Shown here: positions 6,182 to 15,607 of the stretch, piece by piece | Numbering within the stretch: the stretch's first letter is position 1 | How the letters are laid out: each line of letters starts with the position of its first letter | The notes under the pieces: model-generated | What the model was told of the DNA's origin: nothing | The model's database searches: none | The model's input: the letters and a program-made list of their open reading frames with translations, nothing else | Source: Muribaculaceae bacterium Isolate-013 (NCI) | Lineage (GTDB): Bacteria; Bacteroidota; Bacteroidia; Bacteroidales; Muribaculaceae | Reading direction: 5' to 3' | Assembly: GCA_004102785.1 (NCBI GenBank) | Contig: SCEJ01000013.1 | Location: 1-62,473, forward strand | DNA length: 62,473 nt | Translations under genes and position numbers: made by a program

Positions 6182-7990
6182 ATGGAAGAAAACTATATTG
6201 TATCGGCGCGCAAGTACAGGCCCTCGACCTTCTCCTCAGTGGTGGGGCAGAAGGCGCTCACGGCCACTCTGCGCAATGCCATAGCCACAAACCACCTGGC
6301 CCACGCCTACCTCTTCTGCGGCTCGCGGGGGGTGGGCAAGACCTCTTGCGCGCGTATCTTCGCCAAGACCATCAACTGCCAGAACCCCACTCCGCAGGGC
6401 GACCCCTGCAACGAGTGCGCCTCGTGCCGCGCCTTCAACGAGAACCGCTCGCTCAACATCATAGAGCTTGACGCCGCCTCGAACAACTCCGTCGACGACA
6501 TCCGCTCGCTGGTCGACCAGGTGCAGATACCACCTACCGACGGGCGCTATCGCGTGTTTATCGTCGACGAGGTGCACATGCTCTCCACGCAGGCCTTCAA
6601 CGCCTTCCTCAAGACTCTCGAGGAGCCGCCGGCGTATGTGATATTCATCCTGGCCACCACCGAGAAGCACAAGATTATCCCCACAATCCTGTCGCGCTGC
6701 CAGATCTACGATTTCAATCGCATAACCATCGCCGACATGATCGACCACCTGGAATACGTGGCCGCTCAGGAGGGATTCACCGCCGAGCGCCAGGCGCTCA
6801 ACGTGATAGCGCGAAAAGCCGACGGCGCCATGCGCGACGCCCTCTCGATTTTCGACCAGGTGGCGGCATCGTCGCGCGGAAACATCACCTACCAGTCGGC
6901 CATCGACAACCTCAATGTGCTCGACTCGCGCTATTACTCGCGCCTTGTGGAGGCTTTTGTGGCCGGCAATGTGCCCGACGCTCTGCTGATATACAAGGAG
7001 GTACGCGACCGCGGATTTGACTCGCTCTTCTTCCTAAACGGCCTGGCAGGCTATCTGCGCGACCTCATGGTGGCACGCGAGCCACGCACCCTGGGGCTGC
7101 TTGACACCGACGACGACGAGCGCGCCCTCATGGCGCGGCAAGGCGCCATGCTTCCCCCCGAATTCTACTATGCCGCCATGAGCCTCTGCAACGAGGCCGA
7201 CATGGCCTACCGCACCGCCTCATCCAAGACTTTCCTCATAGAGCTGCTGCTCATCAGGCTGTGCCAACAAAGCGGCCCCTCCCCCATCTCTGACGGCGCC
7301 GGGGAGGGGCGGAAACTGCGCCCAGTGTCGGGCGCCGCGCCAACAATAACCTCCACCCCACAACCGGCGCCCACCCCCGTAGGGTCGCGGCCCGCCGCGA
7401 CCGCAACCGCGCCACCGCAACCGGCACCGCAATCGGCACCGCAACCTACACCCGCCCCCGTAGGGTCGCGGCCTGCCGCGACCGCGAATCCACAACCGGC
7501 ACCGGCACGGCAGCGCCGCACACCGCTGCGCGCCGGAGGGAAACACATAAGCCTCTCATCCGCCCTTGACGACAAGCCCGAGGCCATCCAGGCCGAAGTG
7601 CAGGCCGCCACAGCGCCACGGCGCACCACCCCCTTTGTCGACGAGGCCCTGGTCTCGCTGTGGGAGGAGTTCGCGGCGGCACGGCCCACCGCGCACCTGC
7701 TGGTCAACACCATGCGCCAGAGCGCGCCCAGACGCCGCACCGAAGGTGAATGCCTCTTCGATGTGACGGTGGAGAACCAGGCCCAGGTCGATGTGATGAA
7801 CGAGACGGCACCCGAGCTCCTCGCTTTCCTGCGCGACAGGCTGAACAACGACCACATCACCCTGGAATTCCACATCAACCAGGGAGCATCCATGCCCTCG
7901 GCATGGAACGACCGCGAACTGCTGGCACACATCGTTGACCGGCACCCATATGCGGCGCGTTTCATCGCCGATTTCAAGCTCACACTCTAA
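6182..7990 (+). CDS. dnaX: DNA polymerase III subunit gamma/tau
   Basis: The clamp-loader ATPase, 602 residues. The AAA+ core shows Walker A GSRGVGKTS at 47-55, four zinc-ligand cysteines (66, 76, 79, 82 in NCQ, DPCNECASC), Walker B VDEVHML at about 128-134 and the SRC sensor motif at 171-173. Clamp-loader domains II and III follow to about residue 360. Residues about 363-456 are a low-complexity Pro/Ala linker that contains PVGSRPAATA twice; the DNA of these two copies matches an intergenic palindrome at 175-200. A C-terminal tau-like domain (about 480-602) ends the protein. I saw no A-rich slippery site, so a programmed frameshift product is not supported. Confidence 0.95.
   Translation: MEENYIVSARKYRPSTFSSVVGQKALTATLRNAIATNHLAHAYLFCGSRGVGKTSCARIFAKTINCQNPTPQGDPCNECASCRAFNENRSLNIIELDAASNNSVDDIRSLVDQVQIPPTDGRYRVFIVDEVHMLSTQAFNAFLKTLEEPPAYVIFILATTEKHKIIPTILSRCQIYDFNRITIADMIDHLEYVAAQEGFTAERQALNVIARKADGAMRDALSIFDQVAASSRGNITYQSAIDNLNVLDSRYYSRLVEAFVAGNVPDALLIYKEVRDRGFDSLFFLNGLAGYLRDLMVAREPRTLGLLDTDDDERALMARQGAMLPPEFYYAAMSLCNEADMAYRTASSKTFLIELLLIRLCQQSGPSPISDGAGEGRKLRPVSGAAPTITSTPQPAPTPVGSRPAATATAPPQPAPQSAPQPTPAPVGSRPAATANPQPAPARQRRTPLRAGGKHISLSSALDDKPEAIQAEVQAATAPRRTTPFVDEALVSLWEEFAAARPTAHLLVNTMRQSAPRRRTEGECLFDVTVENQAQVDVMNETAPELLAFLRDRLNNDHITLEFHINQGASMPSAWNDRELLAHIVDRHPYAARFIADFKLTL
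7379..7485 (+). repeat. Two in-frame copies of a GTAGGGTCGCGGCC palindrome within dnaX
   Basis: GTAGGGTCGCGGCCCGCCGC starts at 7379 and GTAGGGTCGCGGCCTGCCGC at 7460, 81 bases (27 codons) apart, both followed by GACCGC. Each encodes VGSRPAATA in the disordered linker. A close relative lies outside genes at 175-200. Confidence 0.7.
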
Positions 7991-8016
7991 GAGATTTTTT
8001 CCGCTAAGCAACTGAA

Positions 8017-10953
8017 ATGAAAAAGCATATACTCACAGCGGCCTTTGCGGCCGTCACTGCCATAACCCCTGCGGCGGCACAGTCGCCGGCCGCTCCCCTG
8101 CCGGGGGTTACCGCGGCCGCGGAGACCAACAGCGATGATGCCGCCGGATACATGGCCCGCGGACTGATGATGGAATCGACGGCCAACTACCGCGGCGCCG
8201 TCGACCAGCTTTCACACGCTCTGAAGCTTTACCCCTCGGCCGCCGACCGCGAGACGATAATGCTGCATCTCGCCTCGGCCTCGGCTCATATACCCGGCGC
8301 CGACGCCCGCACCCTCTACCGGCGTTTTCTTGACGAATATCCGGCCTCGCTCCACCGGCAGAATGCGCTTATGGGGCTGGCCGACACATATTTCGATGCC
8401 GCATCATGGGGAGAGGCCCTGATGGCCTACAACAGGGTCGACGCCGCGGCTCTCGATGACTCCGCCGCTGAAACGCTGCAATACCGCCGCGCATACTGTA
8501 TGCTCAAAACCGGCTCCTACGACAAGGCCGCCCGAATCTACTCCATCCTCGCCTCAACTAAAAAATATGGCTCCGCCGCGCGATTCTACCAGGGATACAT
8601 TGCCTATGCCAAAGGTGACCGCAAGGAGGCCGCAAGGCTCTTCGGCGAAGTGGCCGGAATACGCACCGCCCCCTGCGATGCCGCCCCATATTACCTGGCT
8701 CAGATAGCTTTCGCCGACAAGGATTACAAAAAAGCGGCCCGCGAGGGGAAACGCCTCCTTGACAACCCCGGCGTAAGCCCGGAATACCGCTCTGAGACGG
8801 AGCGCATCGTGGGCGAGTCGCTCTATTTCACCGGCCATGAGAAAGAGGGCGTGGCCTACCTCAGCCGCTATGTGGCTGAAGCCGAAGCCCCGCTGCCGTC
8901 GGCCACGTATCTGCTGGGCGTGGAGGAATACCGCGCCGGCCGCTACGCCAAGGCCATCGAATGGCTCACCCCGGCCTCCGGCGAACTGTCGGCGCTGGGG
9001 CAGAGCGCATGCCTCTACATCGGCCAGAGCTACCTTCAGCAAGGCAACTACGACGCCGCCTCAATGGCCCTTCAGAAAGCATGCCGGATGGATTTCGACG
9101 ACGCCACCCGCGAAATGGCCTACTACGACTATGCCGTGGCACACCTCCAGGGTGGACGCACACCGTTCGGGTCGTCGGTGGCTCTGTTCGAGGATTTCCT
9201 CCAGTGCTACCCCTCCAGCTCCATGGCTCCGCAGGTGCAAGACTATGTGGTGAGCGGATATGTCAACGACAACAACTATGAGGCCGCCCTGGTGGCTCTC
9301 GACCAGATAGCGCGCCCCACCGACAACCAGCGGCGCGCACGCCAGCAGGTGCTCTACCTCTCGGGCACACGCATGATGCAGAGCGGCGACACCCGCGGGG
9401 CAATACGCCGCCTCTCCGAAGCGCAGAACTACCGCAGCCTCGACCCCGCGCTCGGCGCTGAAACAGACCTTTGGCTCGGCGAATGCCACTACCGTACCGG
9501 CGATTACAACAAAGCCGACGAGCTGTTCACCTCTTACCTCCGCTCCGGCCACGCCAAAGGCTCGAACCTGCCCCTGGCCCGCTACGACCGCGGCTACACA
9601 CGCTTCGCCATGAAGCTGTTCGCCCCGGCAAAAGCCGATTTCAACAAATATCTCTCGCTGGCTTCGGCATCAGCTCCCGCCGCGCAGCGCGCCGACGCCC
9701 TCAACCGCGTGGCCGACTGTGAATATTACGCCCGCGATTTCGCCGCGGCCGCCGCAACCTACGCACGGGCCTACGACGCGGCGCCGGCGCAGGGCGACTA
9801 CCCCATATACCAGCAGGCTATGATGAAAGGGCTGCAAGGCGACAACGACGCAAAAATCGACCTCCTCGACAAGATGCGCCGCCAGTTCCCACAGTCGGCG
9901 CTGACTGCCTCGTCTCTCCTTGAGACCGCCGAAAGCTACGCCGCCACCGGACGCCACGAGCGCGCCCTGGAGGGATACACCGCCGTGGCCGAACGCTTCC
10001 CCTCCACCGAGCAGGGACGCCGCGGGCTGCTACTCTCGGCAATAACATATCTCAACCTGGGCAAGACCGCCCGGGCCAAAGAGTGCTACAAGAAAGTGAT
10101 TTCGCGCTACCCCTCCTCGGAGGAGGCGCGCGCGGCTGCCGACGACCTGAAGCATATCGCAGCCGACGAAGGCTCGCTTGCCGACTACACGGCATTCCTG
10201 GCCTCTGTGCCCGACGCTCCAAAACTCTCGGAAGGTGAGGCGGCCGCCCTGATGCTTGAAAGCGCGCAGAAAGCCGCCGACGAGGGACGCACGGCCGACG
10301 CCATAGCCCGCGCGGCCGAAATAGCCGACAACTACCCCGACTCGCCCGAATCGGTGAAAGCCCTGGCCATAAAGGCGCAGGCCGAGGCCGACAGCGGCAT
10401 GACCCCGCGCGCGTTTGACACCTATGTGCTCATGGCCGGGAAAGCCTCCAGCGCCGCCGACATCAACACCGCCCGCCAGGGTATAATGAATCTTGGCGTG
10501 CTGCTCGGCAGATACGACTCCGCCATCGAGGCCGCCGACGGTCTCCTTTCCTCCTCGGCCGTAGGGGCCGACGTGCAGGCACAGGCACAGTACACCAAAG
10601 CACTGGCGCTGAGCCGGCAGGGCAACACCGCCGAAGCTATGCGCCTCTGGAGCGCCCTGGCCACCGACCCCGAGAGCCTTTACGGTGCCATGAGTCTCTA
10701 CCAACTGGCGCAGACACAGTTCGACTCACGCCGCACCGCCGAGGCCGAGACTTCGGTCAACAGGCTCATCGACGCCAACCCGCCACACGACTACTGGCTG
10801 GCCCGCGGATTCATATTGCTGAGCGACATCTGCGCCGCCAAAGGCAACACCTTCGAGGCCGGAGAATACCTGCGCTCGCTGCGCGAGAACTATCCCGGCA
10901 CGGAAGAGGATATATTCCGCATGATCGACTCCCGTCTGGAGAAACTCAAATAA
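8017..10953 (+). CDS. Large exported tetratricopeptide-repeat protein
   Basis: A 978-residue protein with a signal peptide (about 1-21, ending ITPAAAQ) and TPR-type helical pairs over nearly its whole length, recognisable by repeated A-x3-Y/F and G-x2-A-Y-x-A patterns such as GDYNKADELFTSYL and GRHERALEGYTAVAERFP. The C-terminal third resembles the YbgF/BamD-like TPR family. It probably acts in the periplasm as a scaffold. It starts 26 bases after dnaX and is followed 17 bases later by an outer-membrane barrel gene, suggesting the two work together in the envelope. No enzymatic motif is visible. The function is unknown. Confidence 0.8.
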   Translation: MKKHILTAAFAAVTAITPAAAQSPAAPLPGVTAAAETNSDDAAGYMARGLMMESTANYRGAVDQLSHALKLYPSAADRETIMLHLASASAHIPGADARTLYRRFLDEYPASLHRQNALMGLADTYFDAASWGEALMAYNRVDAAALDDSAAETLQYRRAYCMLKTGSYDKAARIYSILASTKKYGSAARFYQGYIAYAKGDRKEAARLFGEVAGIRTAPCDAAPYYLAQIAFADKDYKKAAREGKRLLDNPGVSPEYRSETERIVGESLYFTGHEKEGVAYLSRYVAEAEAPLPSATYLLGVEEYRAGRYAKAIEWLTPASGELSALGQSACLYIGQSYLQQGNYDAASMALQKACRMDFDDATREMAYYDYAVAHLQGGRTPFGSSVALFEDFLQCYPSSSMAPQVQDYVVSGYVNDNNYEAALVALDQIARPTDNQRRARQQVLYLSGTRMMQSGDTRGAIRRLSEAQNYRSLDPALGAETDLWLGECHYRTGDYNKADELFTSYLRSGHAKGSNLPLARYDRGYTRFAMKLFAPAKADFNKYLSLASASAPAAQRADALNRVADCEYYARDFAAAAATYARAYDAAPAQGDYPIYQQAMMKGLQGDNDAKIDLLDKMRRQFPQSALTASSLLETAESYAATGRHERALEGYTAVAERFPSTEQGRRGLLLSAITYLNLGKTARAKECYKKVISRYPSSEEARAAADDLKHIAADEGSLADYTAFLASVPDAPKLSEGEAAALMLESAQKAADEGRTADAIARAAEIADNYPDSPESVKALAIKAQAEADSGMTPRAFDTYVLMAGKASSAADINTARQGIMNLGVLLGRYDSAIEAADGLLSSSAVGADVQAQAQYTKALALSRQGNTAEAMRLWSALATDPESLYGAMSLYQLAQTQFDSRRTAEAETSVNRLIDANPPHDYWLARGFILLSDICAAKGNTFEAGEYLRSLRENYPGTEEDIFRMIDSRLEKLK

Positions 10954-10970
10954 TAAGACTGATTATCACG

Positions 10971-12680
10971 ATGAAAACTATATATAAAGCCCTCCTTCCG
11001 GCGCTGATGCTCCTCCCCGCCGCCGCCCCGGCACAGGAGCAGCTCACCAAGGAGATCGACATAGAGCGCGAGATTGTGCCCGAGCTGCGCGCCGCCTCGC
11101 GCATGGAGGTGTTTCCCGCCACCATGCGCCCCGTGATGCCTCAGGTGAGTCTCACCCCCGGCGAGCTCACATCGGCCACCGACTACCTCCCCTTGGCGCT
11201 ACGCTACGAGCCTGCTTCGGCCGGAGCCGCTGCGCCGCTCACCCCCTACCGCGGATATGTCGATGCCGGATACTTCCCCCTGGCCGACTTCGGCGTGGCC
11301 GCCGGCTTCGCCGCCATAGCCCGGGAAAATACCTCGCTCAACATATGGGCAAACCTCAACCGCCGCAAATACAGTGACAGAACCGCACCCGATGAAAAAA
11401 ACAGCCCCTTCGACTACAAAACCATCGATGTGGCCGCCGGTGTGAATTTCACCCACCGCTTCTCAGCCAAAGGTGAACTCGGAATAGCCACCGATTTCGC
11501 TTTCTCATCGTTCAACAAGTCGATGATACACTGGGTCGACTATTTCACATATGAAGACCCGGCGCAGGATGTGACACGCTGGAATATACGTGCCGACTGG
11601 AAGGGAGCGGCCGACAACGGCCTGGTCTACAACATCGGCGCTTACGGCGGTATTTTCAATTTCTCCAAGGCGCTCCCCGAGCTCATGGGCATCGACGAAC
11701 TGTGGTTCCTTGAGGACAAGGACACCCCTCAGCGCCAGACCACATTCGGAGCCAGCGTCGGAGCCAGGCTCCCGATCAACGCCTCGTCGGACTTCGGAAT
11801 GGATATCGACACCGACTGGCAGCGGCTTGCGGCGGTATGGACACCTCACAAATATTTTTTCAGCTACTGGAATCAATGGACTGAATGGGAAGTTGAGTCC
11901 AAAACATTCGGAGTCACCTCTTTCACGCCATATTATTCATTCCGCAACGAAAAGGTAGACATTCACGCCGGGGTGCGGCTCGACCTCATGACCGGTAACT
12001 CCACCGATTTCAAGGTAGCACCCGACGTGAGACTGGCCTACAATCCTATGGCACAGTTCTGCGTATGGCTTAACGCTACCGGGGGCGGTAAACTCAACTA
12101 TCTGGAATCGGTTTATGCTCTGAGCAGGTATATGTTCCCCTCGCTGTCGGTGCGCTCCACTTCAAACCTGAAACTCGACAGCGAACTGGGCCTGCGCGTG
12201 GGGCCTTTCAAAGGGATAGCCCTCCGGGGTGGGGTGGCCTACGCCAACGCACACAACTGGATCACACCTGCGAACGGCCGCTTTTTCGCCCAACAGAACC
12301 TCCATGCATTCAAGATGTTCGCCGGGCTGACAGCCGCATGGCGCGACTATGTGAGCCTCACGGCGCGATATGACCGCCGGTTGGGCGACGGCAACGACAA
12401 CCTCTGGTATGCCTGGCGCGACAACACCCGCTCGGTGGTGTCGGCCTCGCTGACCGTAAGGCCGTTCTCCCCGCTGGAAATCACCGCCGGTTATACCGGC
12501 TGCTTCGAGCGCTTCCACGGCGACATCTCCAACCTCTCGGCCGGCGCCACCTACCGCATAATCGCCCCGCTGAGCGTTTTCGCCAAATTCGACAACCTGC
12601 TCAACCGCACGCAGTACGACATGCTGGGCTTCCAGACCCCCGGCTTCAACGGCCTCTTCGGTGTGGAATACAAGTTCTGA
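10971..12680 (+). CDS. Outer-membrane beta-barrel protein
   Basis: A 569-residue protein with a signal peptide (about 1-21, AAAPAQ) and a short N-terminal region (QLTKEIDIEREIVPELRAAS). The rest is alternating-residue beta strands rich in Tyr, Trp and Asn (SLNIWANLNRRKY, VDIHAGVRLDLMTGN) and ends in the aromatic VEYKF typical of barrels inserted by the BAM complex. It resembles the barrel part of TonB-dependent receptors but I see no plug domain and no carboxypeptidase-regulatory domain. It follows the TPR gene closely, so a joint envelope role is inferred. The ligand is unknown. Confidence 0.72.
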   Translation: MKTIYKALLPALMLLPAAAPAQEQLTKEIDIEREIVPELRAASRMEVFPATMRPVMPQVSLTPGELTSATDYLPLALRYEPASAGAAAPLTPYRGYVDAGYFPLADFGVAAGFAAIARENTSLNIWANLNRRKYSDRTAPDEKNSPFDYKTIDVAAGVNFTHRFSAKGELGIATDFAFSSFNKSMIHWVDYFTYEDPAQDVTRWNIRADWKGAADNGLVYNIGAYGGIFNFSKALPELMGIDELWFLEDKDTPQRQTTFGASVGARLPINASSDFGMDIDTDWQRLAAVWTPHKYFFSYWNQWTEWEVESKTFGVTSFTPYYSFRNEKVDIHAGVRLDLMTGNSTDFKVAPDVRLAYNPMAQFCVWLNATGGGKLNYLESVYALSRYMFPSLSVRSTSNLKLDSELGLRVGPFKGIALRGGVAYANAHNWITPANGRFFAQQNLHAFKMFAGLTAAWRDYVSLTARYDRRLGDGNDNLWYAWRDNTRSVVSASLTVRPFSPLEITAGYTGCFERFHGDISNLSAGATYRIIAPLSVFAKFDNLLNRTQYDMLGFQTPGFNGLFGVEYKF

Positions 12681-12685
12681 CCCTT

Positions 12686-13522
12686 ATGCACAGCAACACT
12701 GACACAACCCCGCGGCCGCTGCTGCTGCGCGAGACCGCCGAGATAGCACTCACCGAGGTGAAACGCTTCGTGGAGCCGCGTCTGTGCTCCGATTTCAACC
12801 TGCGCCGCGTGTCGGCGCCGTTGTGCCTCCCGGCCGGGAGCGGCCTCAACGGCCCGCAGGAACCGGTGAGGTTCAGGCTGCGGGAGTCGGATATGGAGAT
12901 GGAAATCGTAACCGGACTCGACCGCTGGCTCCGCGCCCAGCTCGTGCGCTACGACACGGCCGAAGGTTTCGGCGTGTTCGCCGTGATGAACGCCGTGCGC
13001 CCCGACATACCGCGCACAGCCGTGACCTCGCCCGACCTCTGCTCCTGGGCGTGGCAGCAGGTGCTCCGCGAGGATGCCGGAGCCGATGCCGAGGTGCTCA
13101 CAGGAACCATGCGGCGCCTTTACGCCATAATGCGCGATGCCGAGAAGATGATTCTCGAGAAGTTTCCCCACCTCCACTCAGTGCTGCCGCAGGAACTTGC
13201 CGTGGTCGACGAGGCCTCGCTCCCTGACGATGAAGCCGATGACTCCGGCCGCCGGCGCCGCGAGCATCTCTACATGAAGCAGCACAGCGACAAAGCCGTG
13301 GTGTTCACCGCCGCCGCCGCCAGCAACGATGACGATGACAATGGCGAAATCCCCCGTGCGCGCCTCTTGGTATGGAACGAGATGCTGCGCACCCACCTCG
13401 AGCTTGCATCGGTGGCCATCTTCCCTCCCGGCTCCGACGCCCCGCTGGAATCGGCGGGGGGCAACATATGGCGCGACACACTGGCACTTCACATACTTCA
13501 CCAGACAGAAATCCTGAAATGA
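12686..13522 (+). CDS. Degenerate AsnA-like protein (aspartate-ammonia ligase fold), probable pseudoenzyme
   Basis: At 278 residues this aligns by eye with ammonia-dependent asparagine synthetase AsnA of about 330 residues. Shared segments include [14 protein letters not shown] (AsnA: EVVHSLAKWKRQTL), VMNAVRPD (HMKALRPD), SWAWQQVL (QWDWERVM) and [18 protein letters not shown] (DILVWNPVLEDAFELSSM). The key catalytic positions, as I recall the E. coli protein, are lost: DGTQDNLSG becomes SGLNGPQ, the Gln and Asp of DQWDWE are Ser and Ala, and GGGIGQSR becomes GGNIWRDT. Two active-site loops are shortened, one replaced by an acidic DDDDN stretch. It starts 5 bases after the barrel gene and overlaps trmD by four bases (ATGA). 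A regulatory or structural role is inferred. Confidence 0.7.
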   Translation: MHSNTDTTPRPLLLRETAEIALTEVKRFVEPRLCSDFNLRRVSAPLCLPAGSGLNGPQEPVRFRLRESDMEMEIVTGLDRWLRAQLVRYDTAEGFGVFAVMNAVRPDIPRTAVTSPDLCSWAWQQVLREDAGADAEVLTGTMRRLYAIMRDAEKMILEKFPHLHSVLPQELAVVDEASLPDDEADDSGRRRREHLYMKQHSDKAVVFTAAAASNDDDDNGEIPRARLLVWNEMLRTHLELASVAIFPPGSDAPLESAGGNIWRDTLALHILHQTEILK

Positions 13523-14193
13523 GAATAGATATACTTACCGTACTACCCGAAATGTTCGACTCACCCCTGAACTGCTCCATCCTGAAAAGGGCGCAGAACA
13601 AGGGGCTGGTGGAATTCCACGTACACAACCTGCGCGACTACTCCACCAACAAGCACCGAAAGGTCGACGACTACCCCTTCGGCGGCGAGGCCGGCATGGT
13701 GATGCAGGTTGAGCCTATCGACCGCGCCATTTCGGCACTGAAAGCCGAACGCGAATACGACGAGGTGATTTTCACTTCGCCCGACGGCGAGCGATTCGAC
13801 CAGCCGATGGCCAACCGTATGTCGCTGATGCAAAACATCATAATCCTTGCCGGGCACTACAAGGGGGTCGACTACCGTGTGCGCGAGCATCTGATAACCA
13901 AGGAAATATCAGTGGGCGACTATGTGCTCACCGGCGGCGAACTACCGGCTATAATAATATCCGACGCCCTGGTGCGGCTCATTCCCGGAGCCATCGGCGA
14001 CGAGCAGAGCGCCCTCAGCGACTCTTTCCAGGATAACCTCCTGGCAGCCCCCGACTATACCCGCCCGGCCGAATACAACGGCTGGCGCGTGCCCGACATA
14101 CTCCTTTCGGGCCATGAGGCCAAAATAAAGGAATGGCAGCACGAACAGGCCCTCGAGCGCACACGCCGCCTGCGCCCCGACCTGCTGAAATAG
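13519..14193 (+). CDS. trmD: tRNA (guanosine(37)-N1)-methyltransferase
   Basis: A 224-residue SPOUT-class methyltransferase that makes m1G37 in tRNAs and prevents +1 frameshifting. It begins [17 protein letters not shown], shows [30 protein letters not shown], and the knot motif [16 protein letters not shown] that binds S-adenosylmethionine, then [12 protein letters not shown] and a C-terminal helical domain. The start overlaps the stop of the AsnA-like gene in ATGA, suggesting translational coupling. An in-frame extension to 13372 is just read-through of the preceding gene in another frame. Confidence 0.97.
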   Translation: MRIDILTVLPEMFDSPLNCSILKRAQNKGLVEFHVHNLRDYSTNKHRKVDDYPFGGEAGMVMQVEPIDRAISALKAEREYDEVIFTSPDGERFDQPMANRMSLMQNIIILAGHYKGVDYRVREHLITKEISVGDYVLTGGELPAIIISDALVRLIPGAIGDEQSALSDSFQDNLLAAPDYTRPAEYNGWRVPDILLSGHEAKIKEWQHEQALERTRRLRPDLLK

Positions 14194-14207
14194 CAGCTAT
14201 CATCGAG

Positions 14208-14225
14208 TTATAATTCTTATAAAAA
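14208..14225 (+). repeat. 18-bp AT repeat upstream of queG
   Basis: TTATAATTCTTATAAAAA occurs here and again, base for base, at 41717-41734 upstream of leuS. A small dispersed motif of unknown meaning. Confidence 0.5.
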
Positions 14226-14234
14226 AATAATTAG

Positions 14235-15164
14235 ATGGCCGTGACCGCCGATTTCAGGGAGCAGGTGCGCCGCATGGCTATTGAGGCCGGGGCGGTGGCG
14301 GCAGGATTTGCCCGCGCCGGAGCGGTGGCAGAGGCCGACGCCTCGCGCTTCAATGCCTACCTGTCGGCCGGAGGGCATTTCTCCATGCGCTACATGGAGA
14401 ATTACCGCGAAATCAGGTTGAACCCTCTGCGGCTTTTCACTCCTGCAGCAGAGGCCGCTACGGTGATTTCGATGGCGTTCCCCTATTACCACCCCGGTGC
14501 CAACCCGCTGTTTGCCCGCTACGCGCAGGGGGAGGACTACCACAAAGTGCTGCGGCGCAGGCTCAGACCTCTGGCAAGATACATTTCAGAAAACTCCGGA
14601 GGTGCCCGATGCCGGATCTGCACCGACACGGCGCCGATTCTTGAGCGTTATTGGGCGGTAGCAGCCGGAGTGGGGTTTATAGGGCGCAACCATTGCCTGA
14701 TTGTGCCGGGAGCGGGATCGTTCTGCTTCCTGGCCGAGATTGTGACAGAGGCGCAGTTCGAGCCCGACGCGCCATCCCTTCTCGGCTGCGGCGACTGCGG
14801 AGCCTGCAAGCGCGGATGCCCCGGCGGAGCGCTGGAGGCTCAGTGCGGCTTTGACTCCGGCAAATGCCTGAGCTGCCTCACGATAGAGCACCGCGGCGCA
14901 TGGCCCGATGATGCCCCCGGGCTGCCCGGACCGGCCATATACGGATGCGACCTCTGCCAGCAGCGGTGTCCGCACAACGCCGCCCCCGCGCCCGGGCTGC
15001 CGGAATTCGCGCCCTCTGCGGCGATGCGCTCGCTGACAACCGATTCCCTGGCGGCTCTCGATGCCTCCGGATATGAGTCGCTTTTTGCCTCATCGGCGGT
15101 GACCCGCTGCCCCGCGGAGCAGCTCCGCCGCAATGCCGAAAAACTCAAAAATAACAATAACTGA
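14235..15164 (+). CDS. queG: Epoxyqueuosine reductase
   Basis: A 309-residue cobalamin- and iron-sulfur-dependent enzyme that converts epoxyqueuosine to queuosine at the wobble position of tRNA. The N-terminal domain has HFSMRYMENYREIRLNP. The two [4Fe-4S] clusters are bound by CGDCGACKRGCP (with CLSCLTIEHRG in the family's usual CISYLTIE position) and by GCDLCQQRCPHN. The length is at the short end for the family because the C-terminal HEAT-like region is reduced. It follows trmD by about 40 bases, and coaD starts inside its last codons. Confidence 0.93.
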   Translation: MAVTADFREQVRRMAIEAGAVAAGFARAGAVAEADASRFNAYLSAGGHFSMRYMENYREIRLNPLRLFTPAAEAATVISMAFPYYHPGANPLFARYAQGEDYHKVLRRRLRPLARYISENSGGARCRICTDTAPILERYWAVAAGVGFIGRNHCLIVPGAGSFCFLAEIVTEAQFEPDAPSLLGCGDCGACKRGCPGGALEAQCGFDSGKCLSCLTIEHRGAWPDDAPGLPGPAIYGCDLCQQRCPHNAAPAPGLPEFAPSAAMRSLTTDSLAALDASGYESLFASSAVTRCPAEQLRRNAEKLKNNNN

Positions 15165-15603
15165 CGTGGTTACAGCTTTTTATGCCGGGTCGTTCGACCC
15201 CTTTACAACAGGACACAAGTCGATAGTCGACCGCGCTTTGCCCCTCTTCGGCAAGGTGGTGATAGGCATCGGCGTAAACACTGCCAAACGCGGATGGCAG
15301 CCGGTAGAGGAGCGCCTTGACGCTATCCGCGCGATTTATGCCGGAGAGCCGCGCGTGGAGGTGGTGGCATATTCCGGCCTTACATGCGATGCAGCGCGCG
15401 CCGCAGGCGCCGCTGTGCTGCTTCGCGGGGTACGCTCCTGCGCCGACTTCGAGTATGAGCGCAACATCGCCGACGTGAACCGCAACATTTCCGGGCTGGA
15501 GAGCGTTTTTATTTTGGCACACCCTGCCCTGGCCTGCGTGAGCTCCTCGCTGGTGCGCGAGCTGGCCGCCTTCGGCCATGATTATTCACAGTATATACCT
15601 TGA
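15133..15603 (+). CDS. coaD: Pantetheine-phosphate adenylyltransferase
   Basis: A 156-residue nucleotidyltransferase that makes dephospho-CoA from 4'-phosphopantetheine and ATP. Shows FYAGSFDPFTTGHKSIVDRA with the family's TxGH motif, LLRGVRSCADFEYERNIAD (substrate binding) and CVSSSLVREL (ISSTxVR motif). The ATG at 15133 overlaps queG by 32 bases; a GTG at 15166 just after the queG stop would give a protein starting nearer to the conserved core and is a real alternative. Either way it is translationally coupled to queG. Confidence 0.95.
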   Translation: MPKNSKITITDVVTAFYAGSFDPFTTGHKSIVDRALPLFGKVVIGIGVNTAKRGWQPVEERLDAIRAIYAGEPRVEVVAYSGLTCDAARAAGAAVLLRGVRSCADFEYERNIADVNRNISGLESVFILAHPALACVSSSLVRELAAFGHDYSQYIP

Positions 15604-15607
15604 AAGG

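Noticed and set aside
6182-7990. Programmed frameshift in dnaX producing separate gamma and tau
   Set aside because: No A-rich slippery heptamer with a downstream stem is visible near the linker; the frame is intact to the end.
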